Shown here one piece after another: positions 9,624 through 18,830 of a DNA stretch of 64,000 nucleotides. The notes beneath the pieces were generated by a model. That model saw only the letters and a program-made list of their open reading frames with translations, did no database searches and was not told the DNA's origin. Positions within the stretch are counted from its first letter, which is position 1. Every line of letters begins with the position of its first letter. The position numbers were made by a program, and so were the translations under genes. This DNA is from Methanosarcina thermophila TM-1 (GTDB lineage Archaea > Halobacteriota > Methanosarcinia > Methanosarcinales > Methanosarcinaceae): contig NZ_CP009501.1 in assembly GCF_000969885.1 (NCBI RefSeq), positions 2,308,908 to 2,372,907 on the forward strand, written 5' to 3'.

Positions 9624-9849
9624 TTTATAAATCCTCGTGAAATTGATGAGGGATATCGGATAACTGCAATTTTAATCTATAGGAAATACTAGATGGATAA
9701 CGGCATCATTATATTAAATTTACACTGCTCTTCATCTATAGAAGATTTATCTGCAAGTCTTAAAATTTCGGATCTACTATCTTCTCTTCCTGAGAACTTT
9801 GACCGGAAAAACTGGTTTTCTTAAAAGAAGAAGTAAGTATTTTGATAGA

Positions 9850-10650
9850 TCATAACGAAGATTCAGCTGTTTTTTTCCATTTTGCTTTCCATAACAGTGC
9901 AATTCCTAAAATCGTAAGGATTAGCATTTGCCAGTTTTGTGAAAGCGGACCTAAACCGACTGACCCTTCGAGGGTATCACGAACCTCATCAAATGCGGCA
10001 TGATATACGGTCGATACGGCTAAACTTTGAGTGCTTGACCATATGTAGGCAAATACAACTGCATGCATAATTGTCGGTATTAAGCTGATAAGCATAATAA
10101 GTGGCACTGAAACAAATGGGTTAGCTTCCATTTGCGTTCCCATTACAACCAGAACTGGTAAGTGCCAGACCCAGGTGATAAAGCCGTGTAAAAGTAGTGC
10201 CAGGCGGGTATTGTATCGCGCAAATAAATGAGGCAATAAATATCCACGCCAACCGAACTCTTCCCCAAATGCCGGAATGAGTGTGATTGTAAAGCTAAAT
10301 AAAAACTCAACCAAAATGGCTGCGGTGCTTACATCTTGAGGACTTTCATAAATTCCCAGCAGCTGTTCAACAGCTCTCGGGAAAGCCCACAAAAATAATG
10401 CAAGTCCAAAAGCGTATACATAATGCCTGGGTTTGCCCCATCGCCAACCGGCGTTTTCAAACCCATCCCTGAACACAAACCTGCCGGCAATGTAAGTGGC
10501 AACAGCGACCATGATCATTGATAATAAAAGGAGGGGTTTGAAGGCTTCCCCTAAAAACGGGTAAGCAATCTGAAAAGGCCATGAAAGTATAATGATAATT
10601 AGCAAATAGATTTTCAGTGAAAAAGGGCGATCAATACTCTCGTTTTTCAT
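9850..10650 (-). CDS. CPBP family intramembrane protease (CAAX/Abi type)
   Basis: A 266-residue membrane protein with about seven or eight hydrophobic segments. The catalytic motifs of the CPBP (Abi/Rce1-like) family are present: EExxxR as E130, E131 and R135 in EEFGWRGYLLP, a histidine in LLLHGFITW (H155), and a later HAAFD histidine. Members process prenylated or secreted peptides; some confer bacteriocin immunity. The substrate here is unknown. It stands alone, bordered downstream by glyS and upstream by 1.4 kb without clear genes, so it may have been acquired. Confidence 0.85.
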   Translation of the reverse strand: MKNESIDRPFSLKIYLLIIIILSWPFQIAYPFLGEAFKPLLLLSMIMVAVATYIAGRFVFRDGFENAGWRWGKPRHYVYAFGLALFLWAFPRAVEQLLGIYESPQDVSTAAILVEFLFSFTITLIPAFGEEFGWRGYLLPHLFARYNTRLALLLHGFITWVWHLPVLVVMGTQMEANPFVSVPLIMLISLIPTIMHAVVFAYIWSSTQSLAVSTVYHAAFDEVRDTLEGSVGLGPLSQNWQMLILTILGIALLWKAKWKKTAESSL

Positions 10651-12029
10651 AAAGATAATAGTTTAGATTACAATAAATATTTTTTTAAATTTTATCTCTG
10701 CGTCAGGTGACTGAAAAATGAGGGTGAATTCTTGGGTGATTCTTGGGTGAATTCTTTTTTCTTTTGTTCTTTCCTAATATTTGCCCTCGGATTTGCAGGG
10801 CACAGAAATTAACTGAAGAATATTTTTTGTTACCTTTTGTTTTCGATTTGTGGCTTATATACTCGCTTCTGAACTTATGGTTTATACTCTTTTACCATCA
10901 ATGTTCAGGTTCTTTCCCATGTTCGTTAACGAAAACTTTGATCGGATCATTTGAATATTATTTATGTGCTTATATAAAATTCTCTTATACAGGGTCAACA
11001 ACTTTTAATATAACAAGCTTGTAATGCTAGAGGCGGTGGGGTAAATAACGCATTTTTCGATATGAACGTGCCTTTTTGAGATTACGTCGGATAGTGTATG
11101 CTATGGAAGGGCATTTTCGAACATAAAGTGCCTTTTTGAGATACCGTTGGATTTTTTAGGGTGCATATTCGGAGCACTTCCTAACAGGGAATGCTTTGAG
11201 ACAATACAATAGAATACATTATGAGTGAGGTTTTGATAAAAATGCTGTTAAAGATTTTAAAAGAAACTTTAAGAACCGTAAAAGAAAAAAAGATTTTACA
11301 TTCTGAAAAACTTATAGAGATGACGCACTGGCTCCATCACCTGGAGTTTCTGGTCGTAAGAATGATGATGTTTGCAATAGGCGTTCACCACCTTTATGTA
11401 TACACCATAAAAACCGTATTCTGAGCTTAAATCTGAACTTCGTCTGCCGCGCAGGCAAATCCGTCTCCTTTCCGATAAAAGATCTTTGCTGCCAGAAATC
11501 CGGGCTAAAACGTGGGGGAGCCCTATGTGGAGGGGGTAAGGATCGGTTTATAATCAGGAGAAAATCGCTAGCGTGTAGCACTATGAGGATTTTTGTTTCA
11601 TAGACCTCTCAAGTTCCATCACATACATGATGACCTCTTCAATGCCTTATTTAATACCCCACCAGTAGAGACGTCGTCGAGTTAAAACAATTGGTCTTTA
11701 ACCATAGAGAAGACTTATTTATCATCTGCAGACAAAATACGCTAGTCAGAATCCTTTTCAAATTAAAAAATAGGGCTCGGAGCTGCTAGAAAAACAGTCC
11801 TTAAACTTACTTTTTGTGGCTTTTTATTTATCTTTGCAACTTATTTTTTACAGCTTGATATTTCTGTGTACTTGTTGTGTACTTGCCGTATCTGTGCATT
11901 TATTATCTGTACTGGCATGTTAATATTTGAATTAAATTGATTTCTCTGAACTTTCTGATTTCTCTGAACTTTCATCCCATGCAGTCATTCCATTAATTTT
12001 AAATTATCCAACAACTTATGGGGAAGCTG
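10651..12029. other. Gene-poor region with degraded sequence
   Basis: About 1.4 kb with no gene I can support. Two diverged copies of a 43-bp phrase containing gtgcctttttgaga lie at about 11051-11092 and 11113-11155. From 11430 to 11580 base composition becomes clearly more GC-rich and frames are open on both strands without a ribosome site. On the minus strand at about 11590-11660 a 21-codon stretch reads GIEEVIMYVMELERSMKQKS before a stop, like a fragment of a real protein. The whole suggests a decayed mobile element or gene, but I could not identify it. Confidence 0.5.
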
Positions 12030-12821
12030 ATGGTCCCAAAAATTCTTGTTACTAACGATGATGGTGTTTATTCCACAGGTTTGAAAGCTGCATTTGACAG
12101 TGTTTCAGACCTCGGGGAAGTTACGATTTCGGCTCCTGCCGTCCAGCAGAGTGGTGTTGGACGCTCGATTTCTATCTTTGAGCCTCTTCGAATCACGAAA
12201 ACAAACGCAGGAGGCATACCTGCTTATTCTGTGGGAGGAACTCCTACCGATGCCGTAATTCTGGGCATCTTCGCAATCCTAAAGGAAATGCCTGACCTGG
12301 TGCTTTCCGGTTTCAATATTGGGGAGAATATAAGCACCGATACCATTACTACCTCAGGAACCATCGGAGGAGCCCTTGAAGCTGCGAGCTATGGCGTGCC
12401 TGCGATTGCCGCCTCCATACAGGTACTTGACGAAGGTCAAAAATTCGATGATCCCAGGGACTACCATAGAGAACGTTTTGAAGTCGGGATAAAAGTAGTA
12501 AACAGGATTGCTCGAAATGTCCTCAGGCACGGCATGCCAGAGAACGTGGACCTCCTGAACATAAATATTCCTTATCACGCTGAAGAGGATACGCCTGTAG
12601 AGATAACTCGCCTTGCACGAAAAGTCTTTAAAACGGATGTCGAGGAAAGGCGTGACCCCAGGGGCAGGCCCTATTACTGGATTGCAGGGGATCTGATCCG
12701 GGAAGAAGAAGAAGGGACCGATGTGCATGCTATCATGCAGAAAGGGTATATCTCAATAACTCCGATCTCCCTGGATTCAACTGCCAGGATAGACTTTTCT
12801 GAGATCGAAAAGTATCTCTAA
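12030..12821 (+). CDS. surE: 5'/3'-nucleotidase SurE
   Basis: A 263-residue member of the SurE metal-dependent survival phosphatase family, which dephosphorylates nucleoside monophosphates. The N-terminus carries the metal-binding ILVTNDDGV motif, followed by SGVGRSIS, the nucleotide-site phrase GGTPTDAVILG and SGFNIGENIS with a downstream SGTIGGALEA, all conserved in SurE. I placed the start at the ATG at 12030 because gggga lies just upstream; an ATG four codons earlier at 12018 has no ribosome site. Free-standing gene. Confidence 0.93.
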   Translation: MVPKILVTNDDGVYSTGLKAAFDSVSDLGEVTISAPAVQQSGVGRSISIFEPLRITKTNAGGIPAYSVGGTPTDAVILGIFAILKEMPDLVLSGFNIGENISTDTITTSGTIGGALEAASYGVPAIAASIQVLDEGQKFDDPRDYHRERFEVGIKVVNRIARNVLRHGMPENVDLLNINIPYHAEEDTPVEITRLARKVFKTDVEERRDPRGRPYYWIAGDLIREEEEGTDVHAIMQKGYISITPISLDSTARIDFSEIEKYL

Positions 12822-12986
12822 AAGCTCCGTTATCTCTGGGTTGCAAAATTTTAAGTGCTCAAAGTCCAGGAAAATCTAAAATTACTGAAAATCCTGAAAC
12901 TATAGCGACCTCTAAATATCTAGATGAAAAGGTTTAGTACTAAGAAGCCCTGATCTTCTACTTTATCCGAAAAAGCCCTTCTCACT

Positions 12987-13151
12987 TTATTCCTTAATTT
13001 CATCTCTTTCAATATGAATGGAGATTTCCTTCCATCCGCTGTCGACCGTATGTAACGTTTCTACCATTGCCTTAATAACGCTTATCACTATTTTCTGGAC
13101 AAATTCGTTCATAGGGATTCTTCTCCCGTCTACTGAAAGCTCAATCCTCAT
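12987..13151 (-). CDS. Small conserved-looking protein behind moaA
   Basis: A 54-residue protein starting MRIELSVDGRRIPMNEFVQK, with no family I recognise. The ATG at 13151 has a strong ribosome site (ggaggg five bases upstream). An earlier in-frame ATG at 13196, one base after the moaA stop, would give 69 residues. Either way it is co-transcribed with moaA and probably translationally coupled. The short beta-strand, helix, beta-strand pattern resembles a small homing or regulatory domain, but no function can be read from it. Confidence 0.7.
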   Translation of the reverse strand: MRIELSVDGRRIPMNEFVQKIVISVIKAMVETLHTVDSGWKEISIHIERDEIKE

Positions 13152-13197
13152 TTTTTCCCTCCTCATTTGCATATTGATCTCTGCATTGTTCTTCATA

Positions 13198-14196
13198 TCA
13201 TATTTTCTTTTTCTTCTCAGGAACCCTAACAGGAACGTAGTATGGCTTCCTTCGGCTTACTGCAAGCTCGAGCAATTTCTCAATCTCTTCGGGACTTTTT
13301 GCATCACTGACATCTACTAAATTGTCGTTTACAAGCAGGCAGGGCTTGAATTTTCCGTCGGCTGTAACCCTTAGCCTGCTGCAGTGGGCGCAAAATTCCG
13401 AGTTATCCATAGGTCGAACAAATTCTACTTCCGCCCCGTCGATAATATATTTTTTTCGATGGTGAAGGTTTCGTACCTTGATTTCGCTTGCCTTCTCAGC
13501 CAGGCTTCGTTCAAGGTCTTTTGAGTCAATAATGTATTTTGAAAGCCTGGGATCAATATCCATAAGCTCTATAAGTTGCAAAATTACCTTCCCTTTATAC
13601 TGTCGGATAAAATCCATCATTGAATCGATTTCGTTATCGTTTACACCTTTGAGGAGAACCATATTCAGCTTCACAGGAGTCAGTCCAGCTTCAACTGCAC
13701 TGTCAATACCCCTGATAACCTTCTCAAGTGAGCCTGAGGGCGCTCCGGTAATTGCTTCATACTTCTCAGGCACAAGAGAATCCAGGCTTATGTTTACCCT
13801 ATCAAGACCTGCCGCCTTCAGGGCTTTTGCACGTTTTTCAAGCAGAATACCGTTTGTGGTGGCAGAAACCTCTTTTAATGGAGGAAGGCAGGCAAGGATC
13901 TCCTCAAAGTCTTTTCGGAATAGAGGTTCGCCTCCTGAGAATTTCACTTTGTTGATCCCGAATTTTACTGCTTCCCTGACAATCCCGCAAATTAACTCCG
14001 GCTTCATTTCCCTTCCTACCGGGCCGCAGGTAGAGCAGTCTGCACCTTCATTATGGCAGTAAATACATGAAAGATTACACCTGTCAGTTACCGATATTCG
14101 AAGCCCTGTAACCTTTCGTCCATAAGGATCCTTAAGAATTTTCTTTGAGTCTTCTTCCGCAACTTCAGGAGCTTTTTCTGGATTTTTCTGCTTCAT
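13198..14196 (-). CDS. moaA: GTP 3',8-cyclase MoaA
   Basis: A 332-residue radical SAM enzyme for the first step of molybdopterin/tungstopterin synthesis. The SAM-cluster motif CNLSCIYC gives C40, C44 and C47. A second C-terminal [4Fe-4S] cluster is indicated by CAHCSRLRVTADGKFKPC near residues 270-287. Like other archaeal versions it lacks the bacterial C-terminal Gly-Gly. A 20-residue Lys/Glu-rich extension precedes the core. The product supplies the cofactor of formylmethanofuran dehydrogenase. The small gene at 12987 follows with a one-base gap to its possible first start. Confidence 0.94.
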   Translation of the reverse strand: MKQKNPEKAPEVAEEDSKKILKDPYGRKVTGLRISVTDRCNLSCIYCHNEGADCSTCGPVGREMKPELICGIVREAVKFGINKVKFSGGEPLFRKDFEEILACLPPLKEVSATTNGILLEKRAKALKAAGLDRVNISLDSLVPEKYEAITGAPSGSLEKVIRGIDSAVEAGLTPVKLNMVLLKGVNDNEIDSMMDFIRQYKGKVILQLIELMDIDPRLSKYIIDSKDLERSLAEKASEIKVRNLHHRKKYIIDGAEVEFVRPMDNSEFCAHCSRLRVTADGKFKPCLLVNDNLVDVSDAKSPEEIEKLLELAVSRRKPYYVPVRVPEKKKKI

Positions 14197-14923
14197 GGCT
14201 GATTAAAATCTCCTATTAAACATTTGACATGCAGCTCTTTGTTAAGTTATATTTAAGGTTCACTGATATTCAGGAGTTTATCCTTGTTATATGCGGACAA
14301 ACACTTTATATCTGAGACGATTTGCCCATAATATCCTGATATCAAATTTAATTGGCACCTTTGAGAAAAAGCCCAGAACAGGAAATAAATTAAATTGAAT
14401 TAGCAAAAGAGTTACTTCAGCTTATGGAGTAGAAGCCTCTTTTCTCAATCCTTTCCTGAGACTCTAGCTGCTCTACTTTAGAGTAGGTATAACCTTTTAC
14501 TTAAGGTTAGTGTGCACAGGCGAAGGAATATAAAACATTCGGATTTCTCAAAAAAGACTATCAGTCATAAAAATGATCATTCGGCATAGAGATAATCTGT
14601 TTGGCATATAATTTCATTTTCAAACTAAACTGCCGTGTTAAAGTTAGGAGTTCAGAGTAAAAGAATATTGATAGGCAAAACCATGTGCACGGAAATTTAA
14701 TTATATAAACTCAACAAGATTAAATCTTCTGTGACCTTTCCTCTTAGTAAATTCATAAAACTCCTGAAAAATGAGCAGCTTATAAAGTTTGGGCAAAAAC
14801 TGAATTTAAATATGTATAGCCTGAGAAGGCTCATTTGAAAGCTAATTGTATTCGGTTGTTAAATGTCAACATTCTGTGTGGAGAGTTGGTTATACTCTCC
14901 AACACATATGCTATTTTCCTTAT
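14197..14923. other. Intergenic region, no gene seen
   Basis: About 730 AT-rich bases between the moaA start and the end of the Cys-rich gene. The plus-strand frames that enter from here and continue through the neighbouring gene are mirror images of its repeats. I see no RNA or repeat of note. The moaA promoter should lie near 14230-14300. Confidence 0.5.
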
Positions 14924-15856
14924 TTATTTACACTCTACCGGAGCTTCTTCTACTTCTTCAGTGTCTTCACATACTGGAGCTTCTTCACAGACGTCTTTTG
15001 GAGTCTTCTCTACTTTCTTATTGTCTTCACATACTGGAGCTTCTTCACAGACGTCTTTTGGAGTCTTCTCTACTTTCTTATTGTCTTCACATACTGGAGC
15101 TTCTTCACAGACGTCTTTTGGAGTCTCCTCTACTTTCTTATTGTCTTCACATACTGGAGCTTCTTCACAGACGTCTTTTGGAGTCTCCTCTACTTTCTTA
15201 TTGTCTTCACATACTGGAGTTTTTTCACATACATCTTTTTGTGGAGCTTCACATACTGGAGCTTCTTTACAGACGTCTTTTGAGGCTTCATTACAATCTA
15301 CTGGAGCCTCTTTAACATCATCAAGCTTAACTGGGGATTTCAGTAACTCCTTCTTGCAGACATTTGCTGGAGTCTCTACAATGTCTTCACATTCTTTAGT
15401 ATCTTCACAGTTTTCTGGAGCTTCTTCAATTACTTCGGAGTCGTCTTCTTCACATTTTATAATGGATTCACAGTCACAGGATTCACAGTCACATTTTGCC
15501 TGGTCACATTCCAGAACAGATTCGCAGTCGCAAGAATCACAATTTCCTTTGTTGCAGTCTGCGTGGTCTTTAGAATCCTCCTCTTCAGAGTCGTCCTGTT
15601 CGCTGTCTATAATGGAATTGCAGTCGCATAGTTCGCAGTCACAGTTTATTTGCTCACAGTCTGCAGCAGATTCACAGTCACATGAGGTACATTCCTTGTC
15701 ACAATCGGCAAGGGAGTCACAGGAAGTTGCAGAATCATCTGCAGATTTTGTAAGAGTATCACAGGAAACTGCTCCTGCAGTAATTAAACTTGAGATCATT
15801 AATATAGAAAAAATAGATCCCAGAATTTTTGCAATTGATTTTCCACTTGAATTCAT
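14924..15856 (-). CDS. Secreted Cys-rich acidic repeat protein
   Basis: A 310-residue protein starting MNSSGKSIAKILGSIFSILM; the ATG at 15856 has ggagg eight bases upstream, so an in-frame start 29 codons earlier is less likely. The first about 35 residues form a signal peptide or membrane anchor, ending near AGAVSC, which could be a lipidated cysteine. Residues 35-165 are packed with C-D-C, C-E and S-C-D pairs (for example ESCDCESIIKCEEDD). Then follow about five copies of a 20-residue unit with the pattern VCEEAPVCEDNKKVE, two cysteines each. Acidic, cysteine-dense and probably extracellular, it could bind metal or form a disulfide-linked rod. I know no characterised homologue. Confidence 0.8.
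   Translation of the reverse strand: MNSSGKSIAKILGSIFSILMISSLITAGAVSCDTLTKSADDSATSCDSLADCDKECTSCDCESAADCEQINCDCELCDCNSIIDSEQDDSEEEDSKDHADCNKGNCDSCDCESVLECDQAKCDCESCDCESIIKCEEDDSEVIEEAPENCEDTKECEDIVETPANVCKKELLKSPVKLDDVKEAPVDCNEASKDVCKEAPVCEAPQKDVCEKTPVCEDNKKVEETPKDVCEEAPVCEDNKKVEETPKDVCEEAPVCEDNKKVEKTPKDVCEEAPVCEDNKKVEKTPKDVCEEAPVCEDTEEVEEAPVECK
14941..15240. repeat. 60-bp tandem repeat coding for Cys repeats
   Basis: Five 60-bp units in phase (starting at about 14941, 15001, 15061, 15121 and 15181). The copies at 15001-15060 and 15061-15120 are identical; the others differ at a few positions. Each encodes one 20-residue unit with two cysteines. The near-identity at the DNA level points to recent expansion and probable length variation between strains. 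Confidence 0.95.
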
Positions 15857-16372
15857 TTTTATTCCTCCGATTAGTTCCTCTGATTTCATCTGATCTTGCT
15901 CATCTGACTTGAGAAGACCTGGAACTAAAAGCCATCCATTCAATTATATATATAAGAATACTTACATTAAGAGCATTATATAATAATTTATAAGATTTGT
16001 TTAACACTTTATAAGCCCACAAAAAGAGGTAAAAACGAATTTAAAGCTTTATAATGCTTTATCGGATTTTACAATTATTTTATATGTTTTGAGGTAGAAA
16101 TTTGTTGACTTTAGTAAGATCGATAGATGCCCTTCACTTCAGTGAGGGGAGTAGTCACTAAATGCTGACAATAGGTTTTGTTAATAATTATTGCTACTCT
16201 TCAAGCTGCTTTAATAATATCTTTCCTCACAAATCTAAACATATTAGATAATTTGCTTAGGTATCGGTAGACTTCCCTGGTAAGGTTCTTTCTTCTGAAA
16301 ACAATTATAAGGTGCTTTAAAGCAGCAGCATTAATAGCTTTAATATATTTTAACGGCAACAATATTCAGCAG
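15857..16372. other. Intergenic region between divergent genes
   Basis: About 515 very AT-rich bases between the start of the Cys-rich gene and the cbiA-type gene. It must hold both promoters. The only structured element seen is the hairpin at 16130-16149, described separately. Confidence 0.5.
16128..16160 (+). mobile_element. Possible IS200/IS605 end relic (hairpin)
   Basis: The phrase gcccttcacttcagtgaggg followed by gagtagtcac forms a nine-pair hairpin with a two-base loop (cccttcact at 16130-16138, agtgagggg at 16141-16149). Short hairpins of this form followed by a g-a/t-AGTCAC tail are typical of the right ends of IS200/IS605 elements next to tnpB. No tnpA or tnpB sequence adjoins it, so if real it is only a remnant. 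Confidence 0.35.
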
Positions 16373-17692
16373 ATGACAAAAGGAATACTTATTGCAGGAA
16401 CCCACAGTGGGGTCGGAAAAACGACAGTCTCCATGGGTATTATGGCTGCTCTAAAACACAGACAGCTAAAGGTCCAACCTTATAAAGTAGGACCTGATTA
16501 TATCGATCCTTCTCATCACACTGCAATTTGCGGGCGTCCCTCACGAAACCTGGATACCTACATGATGGGCACCGACGGAGTTGGACAGACGGTAGCCCGG
16601 ACGGCTGCAGATGCGGATATTGTGGTAGTAGAAGGAGTTATGGGACTCTTTGACGGAATCGATTCTACCGAGGTCGCAAGTTCCGCACATGTTGCAAAAA
16701 CACTTGATCTGCCTGTAATTCTGGTGATTAACGTACATGGCATGTCCAGAAGCACCGCAGCCCTATTGAAAGGGTATTCTGAGTTCGATCCTGAAGTCAG
16801 GGTTGCAGGCATTATTCTGAATCAAGTAGGCAGCGCGAGGCATGCAGAACTCGTAAGAAATTCGCTTCCTGGGAGTATACCTGTTGTAGGAACGATTCCG
16901 AGAAAAAAAGATATCGAGGTTCCTTCCCGACATCTTGGGTTGTATATGGCACATGAAAAGGATTATAATACTGAGGAAATGGCAGCTTTCATCGAGGAGA
17001 ATGTTGATCTTGATGCCTTGCTTGAACTTGCTGAGCCCTGTTCTGTGCCGGAGATCAGGAAAATACAAAGACCAGAGGCAGATCTCAGGATAGGAATTGC
17101 TAGGGATCCAGCCTTCTGTTTCTACTATCATGATATGTTTGATGCTTTCAAGGATCACGGAGCCGAAATTGAATTTTTTAGCCCGATGGCAGGAGAGGTT
17201 CCGGATGTCGATGGAATTTACTTTGGAGGAGGGTATCCCGAACTTTATGCAGAAAACCTTGAGAAATCCGAAACAACCAGGAAACTTAAGGATCTCGCAG
17301 CGGACGGGTTGCCCATTTATGCTGAGTGCGGCGGTCTGCTTTATCTCTGCGGGAGATATGAGGTAGGGAACAAGATTTATAAACTTGCAGATGTCGTGCC
17401 TGCAAACACACGTATGACAGACCGGCTCAAAGCTCTCGGATATACCGAAGCTCGCCCTCTGGATAAAAACTTCTCTTCTCATAACATCAGAGGTCACGAA
17501 TTCCATTACTCTCTTACAGAATGCGACCGAGATGCGAAGTTCGCATATGAAATGCTGCGAGGAAAAGGAATACAGAATGGTTTAGACGGTCTTATCGAGC
17601 ACAACACCCTGGCAGGTTATATGCATTCCCATCCAGCTACCTTTCCGGTGGAAAAATTCATTGAAAAATGCAGGGAATACAAAAGAAGGTAA
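16373..17692 (+). CDS. Cobyrinate (or Ni-sirohydrochlorin) a,c-diamide synthase
   Basis: A 439-residue CbiA-family amidotransferase. The N-terminal P-loop (GTHSGVGKTTVSMGIM, residues 8-23) and YKVGPDYIDP belong to the ATP-binding synthetase domain. The C-terminal class I glutamine amidotransferase domain carries its nucleophile in YAECGGLLYL near residue 325 and the partner histidine in HSHP near 420. The enzyme amidates side chains a and c of a corrin or, in the CfbB branch, of Ni-sirohydrochlorin for coenzyme F430. Motifs alone do not separate these. No other cofactor gene lies next to it, which favours the cobyrinate role since CfbB usually sits with other cfb genes. Confidence 0.85.
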   Translation: MTKGILIAGTHSGVGKTTVSMGIMAALKHRQLKVQPYKVGPDYIDPSHHTAICGRPSRNLDTYMMGTDGVGQTVARTAADADIVVVEGVMGLFDGIDSTEVASSAHVAKTLDLPVILVINVHGMSRSTAALLKGYSEFDPEVRVAGIILNQVGSARHAELVRNSLPGSIPVVGTIPRKKDIEVPSRHLGLYMAHEKDYNTEEMAAFIEENVDLDALLELAEPCSVPEIRKIQRPEADLRIGIARDPAFCFYYHDMFDAFKDHGAEIEFFSPMAGEVPDVDGIYFGGGYPELYAENLEKSETTRKLKDLAADGLPIYAECGGLLYLCGRYEVGNKIYKLADVVPANTRMTDRLKALGYTEARPLDKNFSSHNIRGHEFHYSLTECDRDAKFAYEMLRGKGIQNGLDGLIEHNTLAGYMHSHPATFPVEKFIEKCREYKRR

Positions 17693-18231
17693 ATAGAGAT
17701 AAAATAAAGGTTCAATGTAAGAAAAAGACTAAGTAAAAGTTAACGATTCAGAGTAAGTGCAGTTGTTCACTTTGCGAGCAAATTTTTAATTTTTAGGATT
17801 CAGATTCACTATTGAAGTGAGGTATATCTCATTTCTCATTTTTTTCAGGGTTTTATGAGCATTTTTATAGAGATTTTTAAGGCTTGTCCAGAGTTACTTC
17901 TAAAAATTTCTAGACTTTTTTGGAGATTTTTTAGCTTAATTGCCTGATACTGAAACTTTCATTCGCGGATTTGAAAAAATACTTTCATTCTGTCAAGTAA
18001 GATTAATAAAGAAGAGTAGATGAAGAATAGGTAACTTTATGAATATTCGAGGAATTTTTCAGGGTAGCTTTTTTGGAGTAAAAGTAAACACACAGGATGA
18101 ATAGGCTGGATCAGAATAAATCTATAAAGGTACTCTGATGAATTACTGAATCTGTCTAAAACTTTTACATGAGCAGTCCGGGATAACAACTCGCATTCAA
18201 TGCTTTGTTTACTTACAAAGGAGGGAATAAA
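17693..18231. other. Intergenic region, no gene seen
   Basis: About 540 AT-rich bases between two plus-strand genes. A run of direct and inverted t-rich phrases near 17830-17940 has no clear hairpin. The open minus-strand frame overlapping the next gene start is not supported by a ribosome site. Nothing else is seen. Confidence 0.5.
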
Positions 18232-18696
18232 ATGAGGTTCATATGTCCACTCATTGTCGTTAACAATATAGAGGCTTCCAGGAATTTTTACGAAAAGATC
18301 CTTAATCAGAAGGTACAATGCGATTTCGGTGAGAACGTATCATTTGAGAGCGGCTTTTCAATACACCTGAAATCCCATTTTTCGGATTTAATAGGTATAA
18401 ACAAAGATGACATAGCTCAAAAATCAAATAATTTTGAACTATATTTTGAGGAAGACGATCTGGATAGTTTCCTTCAAAAGTTGAAAGGCATGGACTCCAT
18501 TGAATATGTGCACGAACTAAAAGAACAGCCATGGGGACAGAGGGTTATCAGGTTCTATGATCCTGACATGCACATCATTGAGGTTGGTGAGCCCATGGAA
18601 AGCGTGGTAAAAAGATTTTTAAATAAAGGCATGTCAATTGAAGAAACCGTAAAGCGAACTTTAATGCCAGAAGAGTTTGTCAGACAGTTTTTGTAA
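18232..18696 (+). CDS. VOC superfamily (glyoxalase/dioxygenase-like) protein
   Basis: A 154-residue single-domain vicinal-oxygen-chelate protein. The start MRFICPLIVVNNIEASRNFYEKIL is a typical first beta-alpha module, and RFYDPDMHIIEVGEP near residue 110 is the characteristic C-terminal module with an acidic metal ligand. The C-terminal 30 residues (FLNKGMSIEETVKRTLMPEE) form a small extra helical element. The ATG at 18232 has ggaggg eight bases upstream. The substrate cannot be predicted; relatives include glyoxalases, antibiotic-binding proteins and dioxygenases. Confidence 0.85.
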   Translation: MRFICPLIVVNNIEASRNFYEKILNQKVQCDFGENVSFESGFSIHLKSHFSDLIGINKDDIAQKSNNFELYFEEDDLDSFLQKLKGMDSIEYVHELKEQPWGQRVIRFYDPDMHIIEVGEPMESVVKRFLNKGMSIEETVKRTLMPEEFVRQFL

Positions 18697-18830
18697 ATAA
18701 TGCCAGGTATTCTGAATTATAAATCCCCTTTTCATTCTCATTTCTTTTTTCTTTTATCTTTTCTTTTACCATTTTATTTTTCTATCTCCTTTCCTTCTCT
18801 CTTTCCAGTTTTTCTCTCCTTTTTTCTTCT

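Noticed and set aside
9850-10650. Abortive infection (phage defence) gene
   Set aside because: The CPBP/Abi name alone does not indicate defence. No toxin, nuclease or other defence gene adjoins it, so I call only a membrane protease.
11221-11424. A 67-residue plus-strand protein
   Set aside because: No ribosome site or recognised domain, and it lies in a region of degraded sequence.
14835-15893. A 352-residue Ser/Thr-rich plus-strand frame with repeats
   Set aside because: It is the complement of the Cys-rich repeat gene. The minus-strand frame has a ribosome site and signal peptide; this one has neither, and its repeats are merely the mirror of the 60-bp units.
16373-17692. Firm assignment as CfbB of coenzyme F430 synthesis
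   Set aside because: Motifs do not separate CfbB from cobyrinate amidase and no other cfb gene adjoins; left open.
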